From Oceanobacillus jordanicus (GTDB lineage: Bacteria; Bacillota; Bacilli; Bacillales; Amphibacillaceae), in the NCBI RefSeq assembly GCF_022095695.1, contig NZ_JAIFZM010000005.1:1-64000 (forward strand): a stretch of DNA of 64,000 nucleotides. The letters are read 5' to 3'. Of the stretch, positions 27,236 through 34,731 are shown piece by piece. The notes under the pieces were generated by a model. The model was given only the letters and a program-made list of their open reading frames with translations, was not told the origin of the DNA and did no database searches. A program made the position numbers and the translations under genes. Within the stretch, counting starts at the first letter, position 1. Every line of letters begins with the position of its first letter.

Positions 27236-28762
27236 CTAATTATCTAACAAACCTTCATCTTGTAGAAATTCCTCCGCTACTTCCTTTGGAGAACGGTCTT
27301 CATAATCCACTTCATAGTTCATCTGGCGCATTTGTTCATCTGTGATCTTTCCACCAAGTTGATTAAGAATATCTTTAAGTTCAGGATACTCCTCCATTGT
27401 TTCATTACGCAATAATGGAGCACCTTGATATGGCGGAAAAAGATTTTCTGGGTCATCTAATGTGACAAGATTTAATTCTACCATATAGCTATCTGTGGCA
27501 TAAGCGTCTATGATATCAACCTTACCATTTGCCAAGGCGTCCTGCCTTATTCCTGGTTCCATTGTACGGATATTACTGATATCCAGGTTATAGACATCCT
27601 GCATGCCAACATATCCATCGTAGCGGTCATTAAATTCTAACGTAAAACCTGCCGTCACTTCATCCTCTACCGCCTGCAAGTCTCCAATCGCCTCTAAATT
27701 GTATTGATCAGCAAGTTCCTCTGTAGTTGCCACAGCATACGTATTATTAAAAGCCATCGGCTGTAGTAAAGCCATATCGTATCTCTTATCCATACCAGTT
27801 TTAGCCTGTTCGTAGACTTCTTTCGCATCATTGCTTTCCGCTTCTTCTTCCATAAGTGTCACAATTGCTGTTCCAGTAAATTCTGGGTAGATATCAATAC
27901 TTCCTTTATCTAAAGCACTAAACACAAAGGAAGTTTTCCCAAGCCCTGTTTCCAACTCAACATTTAAATCAGTATCTTCTTCAATCAACAACTTGTACAT
28001 ATTTGCTAGTATGGCTGGTTCAGATCCGAGTTTTCCGCCAATTATGAGATCTGCTCTTTGAGAGCTGTTAAATATAAACGGGGATGTAACCACAAGCACA
28101 GCTATCAGTAACATGGCAACAAATGATTTAAAACCAGCTCTTTTTGAAATACGTTCAAATCCGCGAAGAATTAAATCAAGTATAATAGCCAGTAAAGCTG
28201 CCGGTATCGCCCCAAGTAGGATTAGATTGATATCTGCTCCTCGATCAATTCCTAAAAGAATCAGTTCGCCAAGCCCACCTGCTCCAATTAGTGCTGCGAT
28301 TGTCGTGGTACCGACGATTAGTACCATAGACGTACGTATCCCAGCCATAATTACCGGCATGGCAATTGGTAGCTCTACTTTAGAAAGTCGTTTAAACGAG
28401 TTCATCCCCATACCGACAGCTGCCTCTTTCAGCGCAGGGTCGACCCCTATAATTCCCGTGTAACTGTTACGCAATATCGGGAGCAGACCATATGCAGTCA
28501 GCGCAATGATAGCAGGTACTTTACCTATGCCCAAAAACGGAATTAGGAATGCTAATACTGCCAGACTAGGTATGGTCTGCATTACTGCAGATATTCCTAT
28601 TATTGGCTCAGCAACTCGGGGATATCTTGTGAGTATGAGTCCAAGTGGAACGGCTATTATAATTGCAATAACTAAGCTCAATAGGGAAATCTGTAAATGT
28701 TCCCATATCGTCTCTAACAATTGTCCTCTTCTATCCTGGAAAACGTTAATAAACTCCTGCAT
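27236..28762 (-). CDS. ABC importer permease fused to substrate-binding domain (EgtU/Opu-like)
   Basis: The first 210 residues form an OpuBB-type permease with about six membrane helices and the coupling loop EAAVGMGMNSFKRL near residue 112. The remainder, from about residue 235, is an external substrate-binding domain of the choline/betaine type, with motifs GKLGSEPAIL, DIYPEFTGT, TLEFNDRYDG and LFPPYQGAPL. These motifs closely recall, from memory, the pneumococcal protein now described as the ergothioneine importer EgtU, once annotated as a choline transporter. Ergothioneine, choline or betaine uptake are all possible. The gene overlaps the ATPase gene by one base (TAATG). Confidence 0.85.
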   Translation of the reverse strand: MQEFINVFQDRRGQLLETIWEHLQISLLSLVIAIIIAVPLGLILTRYPRVAEPIIGISAVMQTIPSLAVLAFLIPFLGIGKVPAIIALTAYGLLPILRNSYTGIIGVDPALKEAAVGMGMNSFKRLSKVELPIAMPVIMAGIRTSMVLIVGTTTIAALIGAGGLGELILLGIDRGADINLILLGAIPAALLAIILDLILRGFERISKRAGFKSFVAMLLIAVLVVTSPFIFNSSQRADLIIGGKLGSEPAILANMYKLLIEEDTDLNVELETGLGKTSFVFSALDKGSIDIYPEFTGTAIVTLMEEEAESNDAKEVYEQAKTGMDKRYDMALLQPMAFNNTYAVATTEELADQYNLEAIGDLQAVEDEVTAGFTLEFNDRYDGYVGMQDVYNLDISNIRTMEPGIRQDALANGKVDIIDAYATDSYMVELNLVTLDDPENLFPPYQGAPLLRNETMEEYPELKDILNQLGGKITDEQMRQMNYEVDYEDRSPKEVAEEFLQDEGLLDN

Positions 28763-29832
28763 TACTGAATCACCCCGTTTTCAAGGGTTGTTTTACTTCT
28801 TAGGTATTCAACAATTTTTTTATTACTTAATACCCCAATTAGCTTCCCTTGTTTAATGACAGGGAATAAGTGTTGGTTATCGTGTTGTTGTATTAAAGCG
28901 GCAGCCTTATAAAGTGGGAGATCATTCTCTAAAGTCAAAGTTTCAGGCTTAATAGCACCCATACTGACCACCCCTTCAAACATGTTGTTTCTATCTGTAA
29001 CAATATAGGTCGCGTTTTGATCAAAATTTCCTTGTTCAAATGCTTCTTTTGTAAGAACGTGACTTGATAATTGATCGCAAATGACGTCGACAGCTGTTTG
29101 CCAAGGTGATTTTCTTTCCCCAATAAAGTTCTTCACAAACTCTGTTTTGGGGTTTAAAATGAGCTGCTGTGGTGTGTCCAATTGCACAATTTCGCCATCC
29201 TTCATTAAACACACTCTATCACCAAGCGCCATCGCTTCATCCATATCATGGGTAACAAAGAGAATGGTCTTCTTTATTTCCTTTTGCAATGTCTTTATGT
29301 CTGTCTGGAGTTGCTCCCTGCTGATCGGGTCAAGGGCACTAAATGGTTCATCCATTAGAATAATATCTGGGTCAGCAGCCAAAGCACGAACAACGCCGAT
29401 CCGTTGTTGTTGGCCACCTGATAGTTCTCTAGGCATGCGTTTTTGATAAGTGGTAGGGTCTAATCCCACCATCTCCAATAATTCGTCGATTCTCTTTTTT
29501 ACTTTTTTTCCTTTCCACTTTTTCATTTCGGGCACAACGGATATATTTTCTCCTATCGTCATGTGCGGAAATAATGCAATTTCCTGTAGAACATAACCAA
29601 TATTCCAGCGAAGTTCATGTATGTTGTATGAATTTACTTTCTTTTCATTTATGTAGATGTCACCTGCTGTTGGTTCGATTAATCGATTCACCATTTTCAT
29701 GGCTGTAGTTTTACCGCAGCCACTCGGTCCGATTAACGTTACGATTTCACCGGCTTGTACCTTCAAAGAGAACTCACGTATAGCCTCCGTTCCATCTGGG
29801 TAGATCTTTTTTACTTTATCAAATTCAATCAT
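28762..29832 (-). CDS. ABC importer ATPase with CBS domains (OpuCA/EgtV-like)
   Basis: This 356-residue ATPase has Walker A GPSGCGKTT near residue 36, the signature LSGGQQQR near 136, Walker B IILMDEP and a switch histidine in TLFVTHD-like FVTHDMDEA. Residues about 255-350 form two CBS domains, which in OpuA-type transporters sense ionic strength. The start is ATG 29832, eight bases after aaggggg; the nine codons above have no ribosome site. It powers the permease-binding protein encoded immediately downstream. Confidence 0.9.
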   Translation of the reverse strand: MIEFDKVKKIYPDGTEAIREFSLKVQAGEIVTLIGPSGCGKTTAMKMVNRLIEPTAGDIYINEKKVNSYNIHELRWNIGYVLQEIALFPHMTIGENISVVPEMKKWKGKKVKKRIDELLEMVGLDPTTYQKRMPRELSGGQQQRIGVVRALAADPDIILMDEPFSALDPISREQLQTDIKTLQKEIKKTILFVTHDMDEAMALGDRVCLMKDGEIVQLDTPQQLILNPKTEFVKNFIGERKSPWQTAVDVICDQLSSHVLTKEAFEQGNFDQNATYIVTDRNNMFEGVVSMGAIKPETLTLENDLPLYKAAALIQQHDNQHLFPVIKQGKLIGVLSNKKIVEYLRSKTTLENGVIQ

Positions 29833-30025
29833 CTCTTGTTCCCCCTTAGCAATATACACAAACCATTTTCAATTTCTTAAAACCTTACCCTATCTTTGTT
29901 GAATAAAAACTTCAACTGGAATGTTTCTCTTTAAAATAATAAAAATGGTTCTTTCCCCACTTACTTCGTGCTAGAATGTAAATAGAATTTTTTTGCTACA
30001 TACTAATCGGAAAGTAGGAATCATG

Positions 30026-30607
30026 ATGGAATATATTATATTCGCTATTGTTGCTTATTTATTGGGTTCTATTCCAACAGCACTAATTGTTGGAAAGCTG
30101 GGTTACAACCTGGATATACGCGAACATGGAAGCGGAAATCTTGGTGCAACCAATACATTTCGTGTGCTTGGATTCAAGGCTGGGAGTATCGTAATCGTTA
30201 CAGATATTCTTAAAGGAACTACCGCTACATTAATCCCCCTTCTTTTTGACGCGGATGTTTATCGATTGATAATCGGCTTATTTGCAGTAATTGGACATAC
30301 CTATCCACTATTTGCTAAATTTAAAGGCGGAAAAGCAGTCGCTACTTCTGGCGGAATAATTTTAGGGATTAATCCATTATTATTTGTCATTACGATAAGT
30401 ACTTTTTTAGTCAGTCTTTATTTGTCGAAGTATGTTTCATTATCCTCTATTATCACGGGGTTTGTTGCAGTTATTGCTTCCTTTCTTTTTCAAGATACCG
30501 GACTTATTATCGTAACTGCCCTGCTCATGCTATTTGTAACTTACCGACACAAAGCTAATATTAAGCGGATTAGAGAAAAGACTGAACCGAAGATTACGTG
30601 GATGTAA
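30026..30607 (+). CDS. plsY: Acyl-phosphate glycerol-3-phosphate acyltransferase
   Basis: The protein of about 193 residues has five membrane helices and the PlsY motifs [28 protein letters not shown] and [13 protein letters not shown]. It transfers an acyl group from acyl phosphate to glycerol-3-phosphate, the first step of phospholipid synthesis. The ATGs at 30023 and 30026 are both possible; the second has the better spacing from tagga. The gene diverges from the ABC importer operon. Confidence 0.94.
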   Translation: MEYIIFAIVAYLLGSIPTALIVGKLGYNLDIREHGSGNLGATNTFRVLGFKAGSIVIVTDILKGTTATLIPLLFDADVYRLIIGLFAVIGHTYPLFAKFKGGKAVATSGGIILGINPLLFVITISTFLVSLYLSKYVSLSSIITGFVAVIASFLFQDTGLIIVTALLMLFVTYRHKANIKRIREKTEPKITWM

Positions 30608-30687
30608 TTTCATCAAAACCAATAAATTGAATATTAAAAGGTGCTCACGTATACTTGTTTATACATGAATAGAAAGGGGACTGCGTC

Positions 30688-31623
30688 GTGAATACGAAAT
30701 TCTTCCCACTAAAACAACTGCCATCCAAGGCAGAACGACATAAATTATTCGGTTCAGTATTACCAGTTCCGAGAACAAAACCCATTGAAAAAAGTCAGAT
30801 GGCTGACTTGCAAAATACAAAAAAAGATTTTCTTTTTGATCTAGATGCTGTAGGGATTTCAAATGTAAAACATCCTGTTTCTGTTACTGGTGACCTGGAC
30901 CCTAAAGTCCAATCCAGTATAGCCAACATTTCCTTTTCAACTAGCTTGAAAAGCACTAGTAAAGGGACAAATATGAGTCGCTTTACAGAACAGCTTAGTA
31001 CCTATTACAGACAAGGTGTCTTCCAAGCTGATTGGCAAATATTAAAAACATTTACAAAAGAATTAGCAGACCGACTCGATCAACAAGATGCGACAATTGA
31101 GTTGCAATTCCCTTGGTTCTTTGAACGGCGTGGCCCTCAAAGTGATCTCGCAGGATTAAATCACACGGATATAACCATGAAAGTGATCTATGACTATCAA
31201 ACAGGTTATACCCTCTCCGCTTCTTTATCGGCTTTAATTACTACACTTTGTCCATGTTCCAAAGAAATTAGTGAATACAGCGCACATAACCAAAGAGGTG
31301 TTGTATCAATAGAGGTGGAACTAAACGAAGGAGCAGTTCAAGCAGAGATGGACTGGAAAACAATGCTCTTAGAAGCGGCAGAAAGTAATGCTAGTGCAAG
31401 GATTCACCCAGTGCTTAAGCGACCAGATGAAAAAATGGTAACGGAACAAGCTTATGAAAACCCACGCTTTGTTGAAGATATGGTTCGTCTCGTTGCAGCT
31501 GACTTATATGAAATGGATATGGTTGATAAATTCCGAGTTGCTTGTCGAAATGAAGAGTCTATCCATATGCATGATGCCATTGCTTCTGTTACGTATGATA
31601 AGCGCACTGAGAATCTCGGGTAA
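30688..31623 (+). CDS. folE2: GTP cyclohydrolase I, FolE2 type
   Basis: The 311-residue protein matches GTP cyclohydrolase FolE2 (COG1469), which opens GTP to give dihydroneopterin triphosphate for folate and queuosine synthesis. The conserved metal-binding cysteine lies in TTLCPCSKEIS near residue 187, and a conserved segment HNQRG follows. FolE2 can use metals other than zinc and in B. subtilis is induced when zinc is scarce; I did not find a Zur box upstream. Translation starts at GTG 30688 after gaaagggg. yidD follows after five bases. Confidence 0.93.
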   Translation: MNTKFFPLKQLPSKAERHKLFGSVLPVPRTKPIEKSQMADLQNTKKDFLFDLDAVGISNVKHPVSVTGDLDPKVQSSIANISFSTSLKSTSKGTNMSRFTEQLSTYYRQGVFQADWQILKTFTKELADRLDQQDATIELQFPWFFERRGPQSDLAGLNHTDITMKVIYDYQTGYTLSASLSALITTLCPCSKEISEYSAHNQRGVVSIEVELNEGAVQAEMDWKTMLLEAAESNASARIHPVLKRPDEKMVTEQAYENPRFVEDMVRLVAADLYEMDMVDKFRVACRNEESIHMHDAIASVTYDKRTENLG

Positions 31624-31628
31624 TATAG

Positions 31629-31862
31629 ATGAAATATCTATTCATTGGGCTCATTACATTTTACCGTAAAGCAATAAGTCCATTTACTCCAAGAACATGT
31701 CGTTTCTACCCAAGCTGTTCTGAATACGGCCTTGAAGCGTTTAAAAAATTCGGTGCCTTTAAAGGAGCATATTTAACAGTAAAAAGAATTAGCAAATGCC
31801 ACCCTTTTCATGAAGGCGGTGTTGATTTAGTACCGGAGAAAAAACAAAAGATCAGGAAATAG
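31629..31862 (+). CDS. yidD: Membrane protein insertion efficiency factor
   Basis: This 77-residue protein has the YidD pattern: an N-terminal amphipathic segment, FYRKAISPF, and the conserved [10 protein letters not shown] and KCHPFHEGG motifs. It is a peripheral inner-membrane factor thought to help YidC insert proteins. It is usually encoded beside rpmH or rnpA, so its place between folE2 and yneR is less common. Five bases separate it from folE2. Confidence 0.93.
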   Translation: MKYLFIGLITFYRKAISPFTPRTCRFYPSCSEYGLEAFKKFGAFKGAYLTVKRISKCHPFHEGGVDLVPEKKQKIRK

Positions 31863-31883
31863 TTTCAAAAGGAGTTGTCATAA

Positions 31884-32183
31884 TTGAAGTTGCAGGTTAG
31901 CAAGGAAGCTGCTAAATGGTATAAAGATGAATTAGATTTAGAAGAGAATAGCCCAATACGCTTTTATGTTAGGTACGGCGGGGTAGGTGGAAATCTTCCT
32001 GGTTTTTCCCTCGGAGTTGCTGTTCAAGAACCAGACAACAAGCATGCTTCTGTTATTGTGGAGGGGGTTTCCTTCTACGTAGAAACAAAGGACGCATGGT
32101 ACTTTGAAGACAAGGATTTAAAAGTACAAATGAATAATAAACTTGCAGAACCTGCCTTTAAATACACGTCCCTTAATAAGTAA
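31884..32183 (+). CDS. yneR: HesB/IscA-like protein YneR
   Basis: The 99-residue protein resembles the HesB/IscA fold (SPIRFYVRYGGVGG, GVSFYVETKDAWYF) but has none of the three cysteines that hold iron or Fe-S clusters in IscA. It is therefore unlikely to carry a cluster in the usual way. The start is TTG 31884, nine bases after aaaggag. It follows yidD by 21 bases and ends in a terminator shared with the convergent yneQ. Confidence 0.85.
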   Translation: MKLQVSKEAAKWYKDELDLEENSPIRFYVRYGGVGGNLPGFSLGVAVQEPDNKHASVIVEGVSFYVETKDAWYFEDKDLKVQMNNKLAEPAFKYTSLNK

Positions 32184-32198
32184 ACAATCTATCAATAA

Positions 32199-32235
32199 AC
32201 AACAGCACAGAGAAGTCCCACGTGCTGTTGTTTTC
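32199..32235. terminator. Bidirectional terminator between yneR and yneQ
   Basis: The arms aacaacagcac and gtgctgttgtt form an 11-bp stem with a 12-base loop, lying between convergent genes. T-rich sequence follows on the plus strand. Confidence 0.8.
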
Positions 32236-32544
32236 TTATTTAGTCAATAAATCAAATTGTTCTAGTTGCTTCCATTGCTTTTCGGAAAGTAATATATCCC
32301 GTTGTCTATCTCCAAACAAATCAAAATGGGGAAATTTTTGGTCCCTGTGAATCCATTCAGCTTCTAAACCATATTGTCTTCCCCATTTAGTTAGTTTCTC
32401 GAGATCATTACAACCAACCTTTGTAACGGTTGTACACCCAGGAAACCGATTATCGAGCCAATAGTGTGTTAGGATTGCAATTTCTCCAGCAAGTACTTTC
32501 TTCTTCCAGGAAATTAACTCATCTCTTTTTAAACCAAACGCCAT
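32236..32544 (-). CDS. yneQ: YneQ-type small protein of unknown function
   Basis: This 102-residue protein is mixed-charge, with no signal or membrane segment. Its place between yneP and yneR and its length correspond to B. subtilis yneQ. I recognise no domain or catalytic motif; aromatic residues are unusually frequent (WIHRDQKFPHFDLFGD near 62-77). Its start lies five bases after the yneP stop, so the two genes are co-transcribed. Confidence 0.75.
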   Translation of the reverse strand: MAFGLKRDELISWKKKVLAGEIAILTHYWLDNRFPGCTTVTKVGCNDLEKLTKWGRQYGLEAEWIHRDQKFPHFDLFGDRQRDILLSEKQWKQLEQFDLLTK

Positions 32545-32549
32545 GCCTC

Positions 32550-32972
32550 TTATCCCTCTTTCAATTTGTTACTGTATGCTTCATGCCACTCAGGGAAAGC
32601 TTTTCTAAGTGAAAGTGGTCGAAAGCTGTCCTTTTTCACAATCACATGCTCCGTCTTACCGCTAACTGCTACATGTCTTTTTGAATTGAGAATCTGATAT
32701 CCATAGACTGTTCGTAATCCATCATAACTTTCCAACCATGTCTCTACAACCGTGTCTTCACCGTAACGAATGGGCTTTTTAAAGCTAATCGTAGCATCTG
32801 TGACAGGTGATACAACGCCCTGCTCCTCCATCGCTCCGTATCGTAATCCTAGTGATTCTATAAATTTTGTTCTCCCTATTTCAAACCATACTAAATAATT
32901 GGCATGATAGACGACACCCATTTGGTCGGTTTCCTGATAACGTACTTCAATTGGTGTTTGCACTTTATTCAA
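32550..32972 (-). CDS. yneP: Acyl-CoA thioesterase, hotdog fold
   Basis: The protein of about 140 residues has the 4-hydroxybenzoyl-CoA thioesterase-type signature RYQETDQMGVVYHANYLVWFE, containing the catalytic Asp in the D-x-M-G-V-V-Y motif. It hydrolyses acyl-CoA thioesters of unknown chain type. The ggagg before the gene is best spaced from the adjacent TTG codons at 32975 and 32972 (five and eight bases), so I start at 32972; the first frame codon at 32987 overlaps the ribosome site. Confidence 0.88.
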   Translation of the reverse strand: MNKVQTPIEVRYQETDQMGVVYHANYLVWFEIGRTKFIESLGLRYGAMEEQGVVSPVTDATISFKKPIRYGEDTVVETWLESYDGLRTVYGYQILNSKRHVAVSGKTEHVIVKKDSFRPLSLRKAFPEWHEAYSNKLKEG

Positions 32973-33063
32973 CAATGATTCCTCCAATACAGCTTGTTAC
33001 ACTTTATATCCTATCATACCTACCAAAGCCTCCGCCTAATGAAACACTTATAAAGTGAAACTT

Positions 33064-33180
33064 CAATCAGTGGGGGTTTTCATTCTTCCCCCACTGATTG
33101 TTAGTTGAACGAATCGGCATGTTAGTCCGTCTACTCCCACTTAAACACCTCCGTTTTACTTTATCTTTTGAAGTGGGAGT
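33064..33180. other. Non-coding element with two strong hairpins
   Basis: A perfect 13-bp hairpin (caatcagtggggg / cccccactgattg, loop of 11 bases, 33064-33100) is followed by a second dyad with perfect 10-bp arms (actcccactt 33133-33142, aagtgggagt 33171-33180). Neither is followed by a clear T-run, and there is no open frame. The 338-base gap between yneP and tlp is otherwise empty apart from the tlp terminator. Palindromic pairs like this occur at ends of IS200/IS605-related elements, but I cannot confirm that here. Confidence 0.5.
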
Positions 33181-33234
33181 CTTACGGAAAGTTGCACTGC
33201 GATAAAAGATCAAGAAAAACGTTAAATTAAAATA

Positions 33235-33288
33235 AAAGTCGAACGAAAGCTCAAGTCCTTTACCAAGGATTTGAATTCGTTCGACTTT
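33235..33288 (-). terminator. Long terminator hairpin after tlp
   Basis: Outer arms aaagtcgaacgaa / ttcgttcgacttt and inner arms caagtcctt / aaggatttg enclose a 4-base loop. On the minus strand the hairpin is followed by ttattttaattt. It lies 38 bases past the tlp stop codon. Confidence 0.8.
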
Positions 33289-33325
33289 AAATACTGTGTA
33301 AAGTTTATGGGAAGCAATACAATAT

Positions 33326-33556
33326 CTAGTCTAGTGCATTATATTCATCTTTGATTTCATTACGCATTGCATCAATTGCTTCTTCGCGGCGTTTATTTTT
33401 AGTTTCAATAGCTTGCTTTTCCTCACCATCAGTAAAACGCATGGTTTCATGGGACTTTTCAATGTTTTGAATTGTATCTTGCACCATATCTTGCAATTTC
33501 TCTACGTTATCACTACGATCATCAGGTTTTGGTTTGTGTGAATGTTTATCAGTCAA
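33326..33556 (-). CDS. tlp: Small acid-soluble spore protein Tlp
   Basis: The 76-residue protein has the Tlp family core KPKPDDRSDNVEKLQDMVQ near residues 8-26 and is highly hydrophilic and helical. Tlp is a minor spore-core protein made in the forespore, which shows that this organism forms endospores. The aaggag site fits the TTG at 33556 (seven bases) better than the ATG two codons above it, which overlaps the site. B. subtilis has tlp in the same neighbourhood between yneN and yneP. Confidence 0.92.
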   Translation of the reverse strand: MTDKHSHKPKPDDRSDNVEKLQDMVQDTIQNIEKSHETMRFTDGEEKQAIETKNKRREEAIDAMRNEIKDEYNALD

Positions 33557-33653
33557 CTTCATGCTCCTTTCCTTGTTTCTTTTTTATTCTAACTTAATAT
33601 TAGAAAGCTATACGTCCAGGAAGAACTTTTAATGTTTTCTAGACATAAAAATA

Positions 33654-33675
33654 CTCCTCTGAATATTCAGAGGAG
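33654..33675 (-). terminator. Terminator after the FbpB-like gene
   Basis: The perfect 9-bp stem ctcctctga / tcagaggag with loop atat is followed on the minus strand by a tatttttatg tail, ten bases after the microprotein stop. Confidence 0.85.
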
Positions 33676-33684
33676 CTCGTCCTT

Positions 33685-33822
33685 CTAAGATTCTTTCCTT
33701 TTAAGGCTTTGATTCATTTTCATTTCTAGATTCCGCTCTATTCTTTCTAATAATGAGGCGTCTTGCATGATTTGCTTTTTATTATCCTGTACAAGTTGTT
33801 CAAATGATACTTTCTTTTTCAA
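33685..33822 (-). CDS. FbpB-like basic microprotein (45 residues)
   Basis: A frame beginning at TTG 33822 encodes 45 residues that start KKKVSFEQLVQDNKKQIM and contain LLERIERNLE. This is the pattern of the Fur-regulated basic protein FbpB family (short, basic, helical, with VSF-x-x-LV-x-x-N-K). In B. subtilis FbpB cooperates with the small RNA FsrA to lower synthesis of iron-rich proteins such as aconitase when iron is scarce. An aaggag lies 15 bases above the TTG and nine above an in-frame ATT, so the exact start is unsettled. A terminator follows immediately. Aconitase is encoded about 0.9 kb upstream on the same strand. Confidence 0.7.
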   Translation of the reverse strand: MKKKVSFEQLVQDNKKQIMQDASLLERIERNLEMKMNQSLKRKES

Positions 33823-33884
33823 AGAAATGGTAATTCACTCCTTTTTAAATAGAAGTATTACCATTCCTCTTTATTTTCATACTA

Positions 33885-34466
33885 TTATTCCATTTGTGAA
33901 ATACTTTCCACCATGAAATCATACGTCATGGGCCCTGATTTCCGCGGCAATGCTATCTTACCATCTGATCCAATAAAATACGTCGTTGGGACATTATATA
34001 CCTTATAAGCTATACTTAATTCTCCATCTTCATCAAGTGGCATCGTGTAAGTATACTTGAATTCTTCTTGAAACTTTTTGACATCACTTATGCCCTTCGC
34101 TTCTGAATCTGTCATATTAACAGCTAAAATCTCTACTTCATCCCCGTATTCTTCCTGGATAGCTTGCATCTCTGGCATTTCTTTCTTGCATGGTGGACAC
34201 CATGTCGCCCAAAAATTTAGAATGACCTTTTTCCCCTTAAAGTCTGAAAGCTGAATCGGTTCACCATTTAGCGTTTGTAGGCTAAAATCAGGTGCCGCTT
34301 CTCCTGGTTCTAGTCCAGCACTTTCGACTGGTGCAATTGCTCCGCCCTCAGAGCTTATATTCTTAGCTTTTTCAGTCTCTGCTTCTTTTTGATTATCAAA
34401 GAAGTTAAATACAACAATACCTACCAATACAAGCAAAACACCTGTCGCTATTATATTTTTAATCAT
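33885..34466 (-). CDS. yneN: Membrane-anchored thioredoxin-like protein YneN
   Basis: The 193-residue protein has an N-terminal membrane anchor (residues about 3-23) and an external TlpA/ResA-type thioredoxin domain. The redox motif is WCPPC in NFWATWCPPCKKEMPE near residue 90, and the cis-proline is in VYNVPTTYF near 157. Such proteins reduce disulfides outside the membrane, for example in cytochrome c maturation or spore formation. CcdA, the usual electron donor, is encoded 7 kb upstream. Confidence 0.9.
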   Translation of the reverse strand: MIKNIIATGVLLVLVGIVVFNFFDNQKEAETEKAKNISSEGGAIAPVESAGLEPGEAAPDFSLQTLNGEPIQLSDFKGKKVILNFWATWCPPCKKEMPEMQAIQEEYGDEVEILAVNMTDSEAKGISDVKKFQEEFKYTYTMPLDEDGELSIAYKVYNVPTTYFIGSDGKIALPRKSGPMTYDFMVESISQME

Positions 34467-34620
34467 CTTTTAGCTCCTTTAATACACGTCCCTGACAAAT
34501 TGGTTCTCTTCTTATGTTAGTTAGAATTGAGCCATTTGTAAAGTAACATTTCTTATAATCCTACTAGTCTTCTTCCCCTACTTTTTATTTAGCGTATACA
34601 CCAAGAAAGGCTTGTTACAC

Positions 34621-34662
34621 AAAAAACCGCGCACACACAGAAATACTGTGTCGCGCGGTTTA
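34621..34662 (-). terminator. Terminator of acnA
   Basis: GC-rich arms aaccgcgc-n-acacag and ctgtgt-n-gcgcggtt form a stem of about 14 bp; on the minus strand a run of six T residues follows. Confidence 0.85.
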
Positions 34663-34731
34663 ATCCTTAACAATTATTCATTTCGTAAAAGTATTTTTAT
34701 ATGACTTGTTTACCATACGGTATTACGGCTT

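Noticed and set aside
28113-28463. Plus-strand frame of 116 codons opposite the ABC permease
   Set aside because: Antisense of membrane helices produces long open frames; no ribosome site or recognisable protein.
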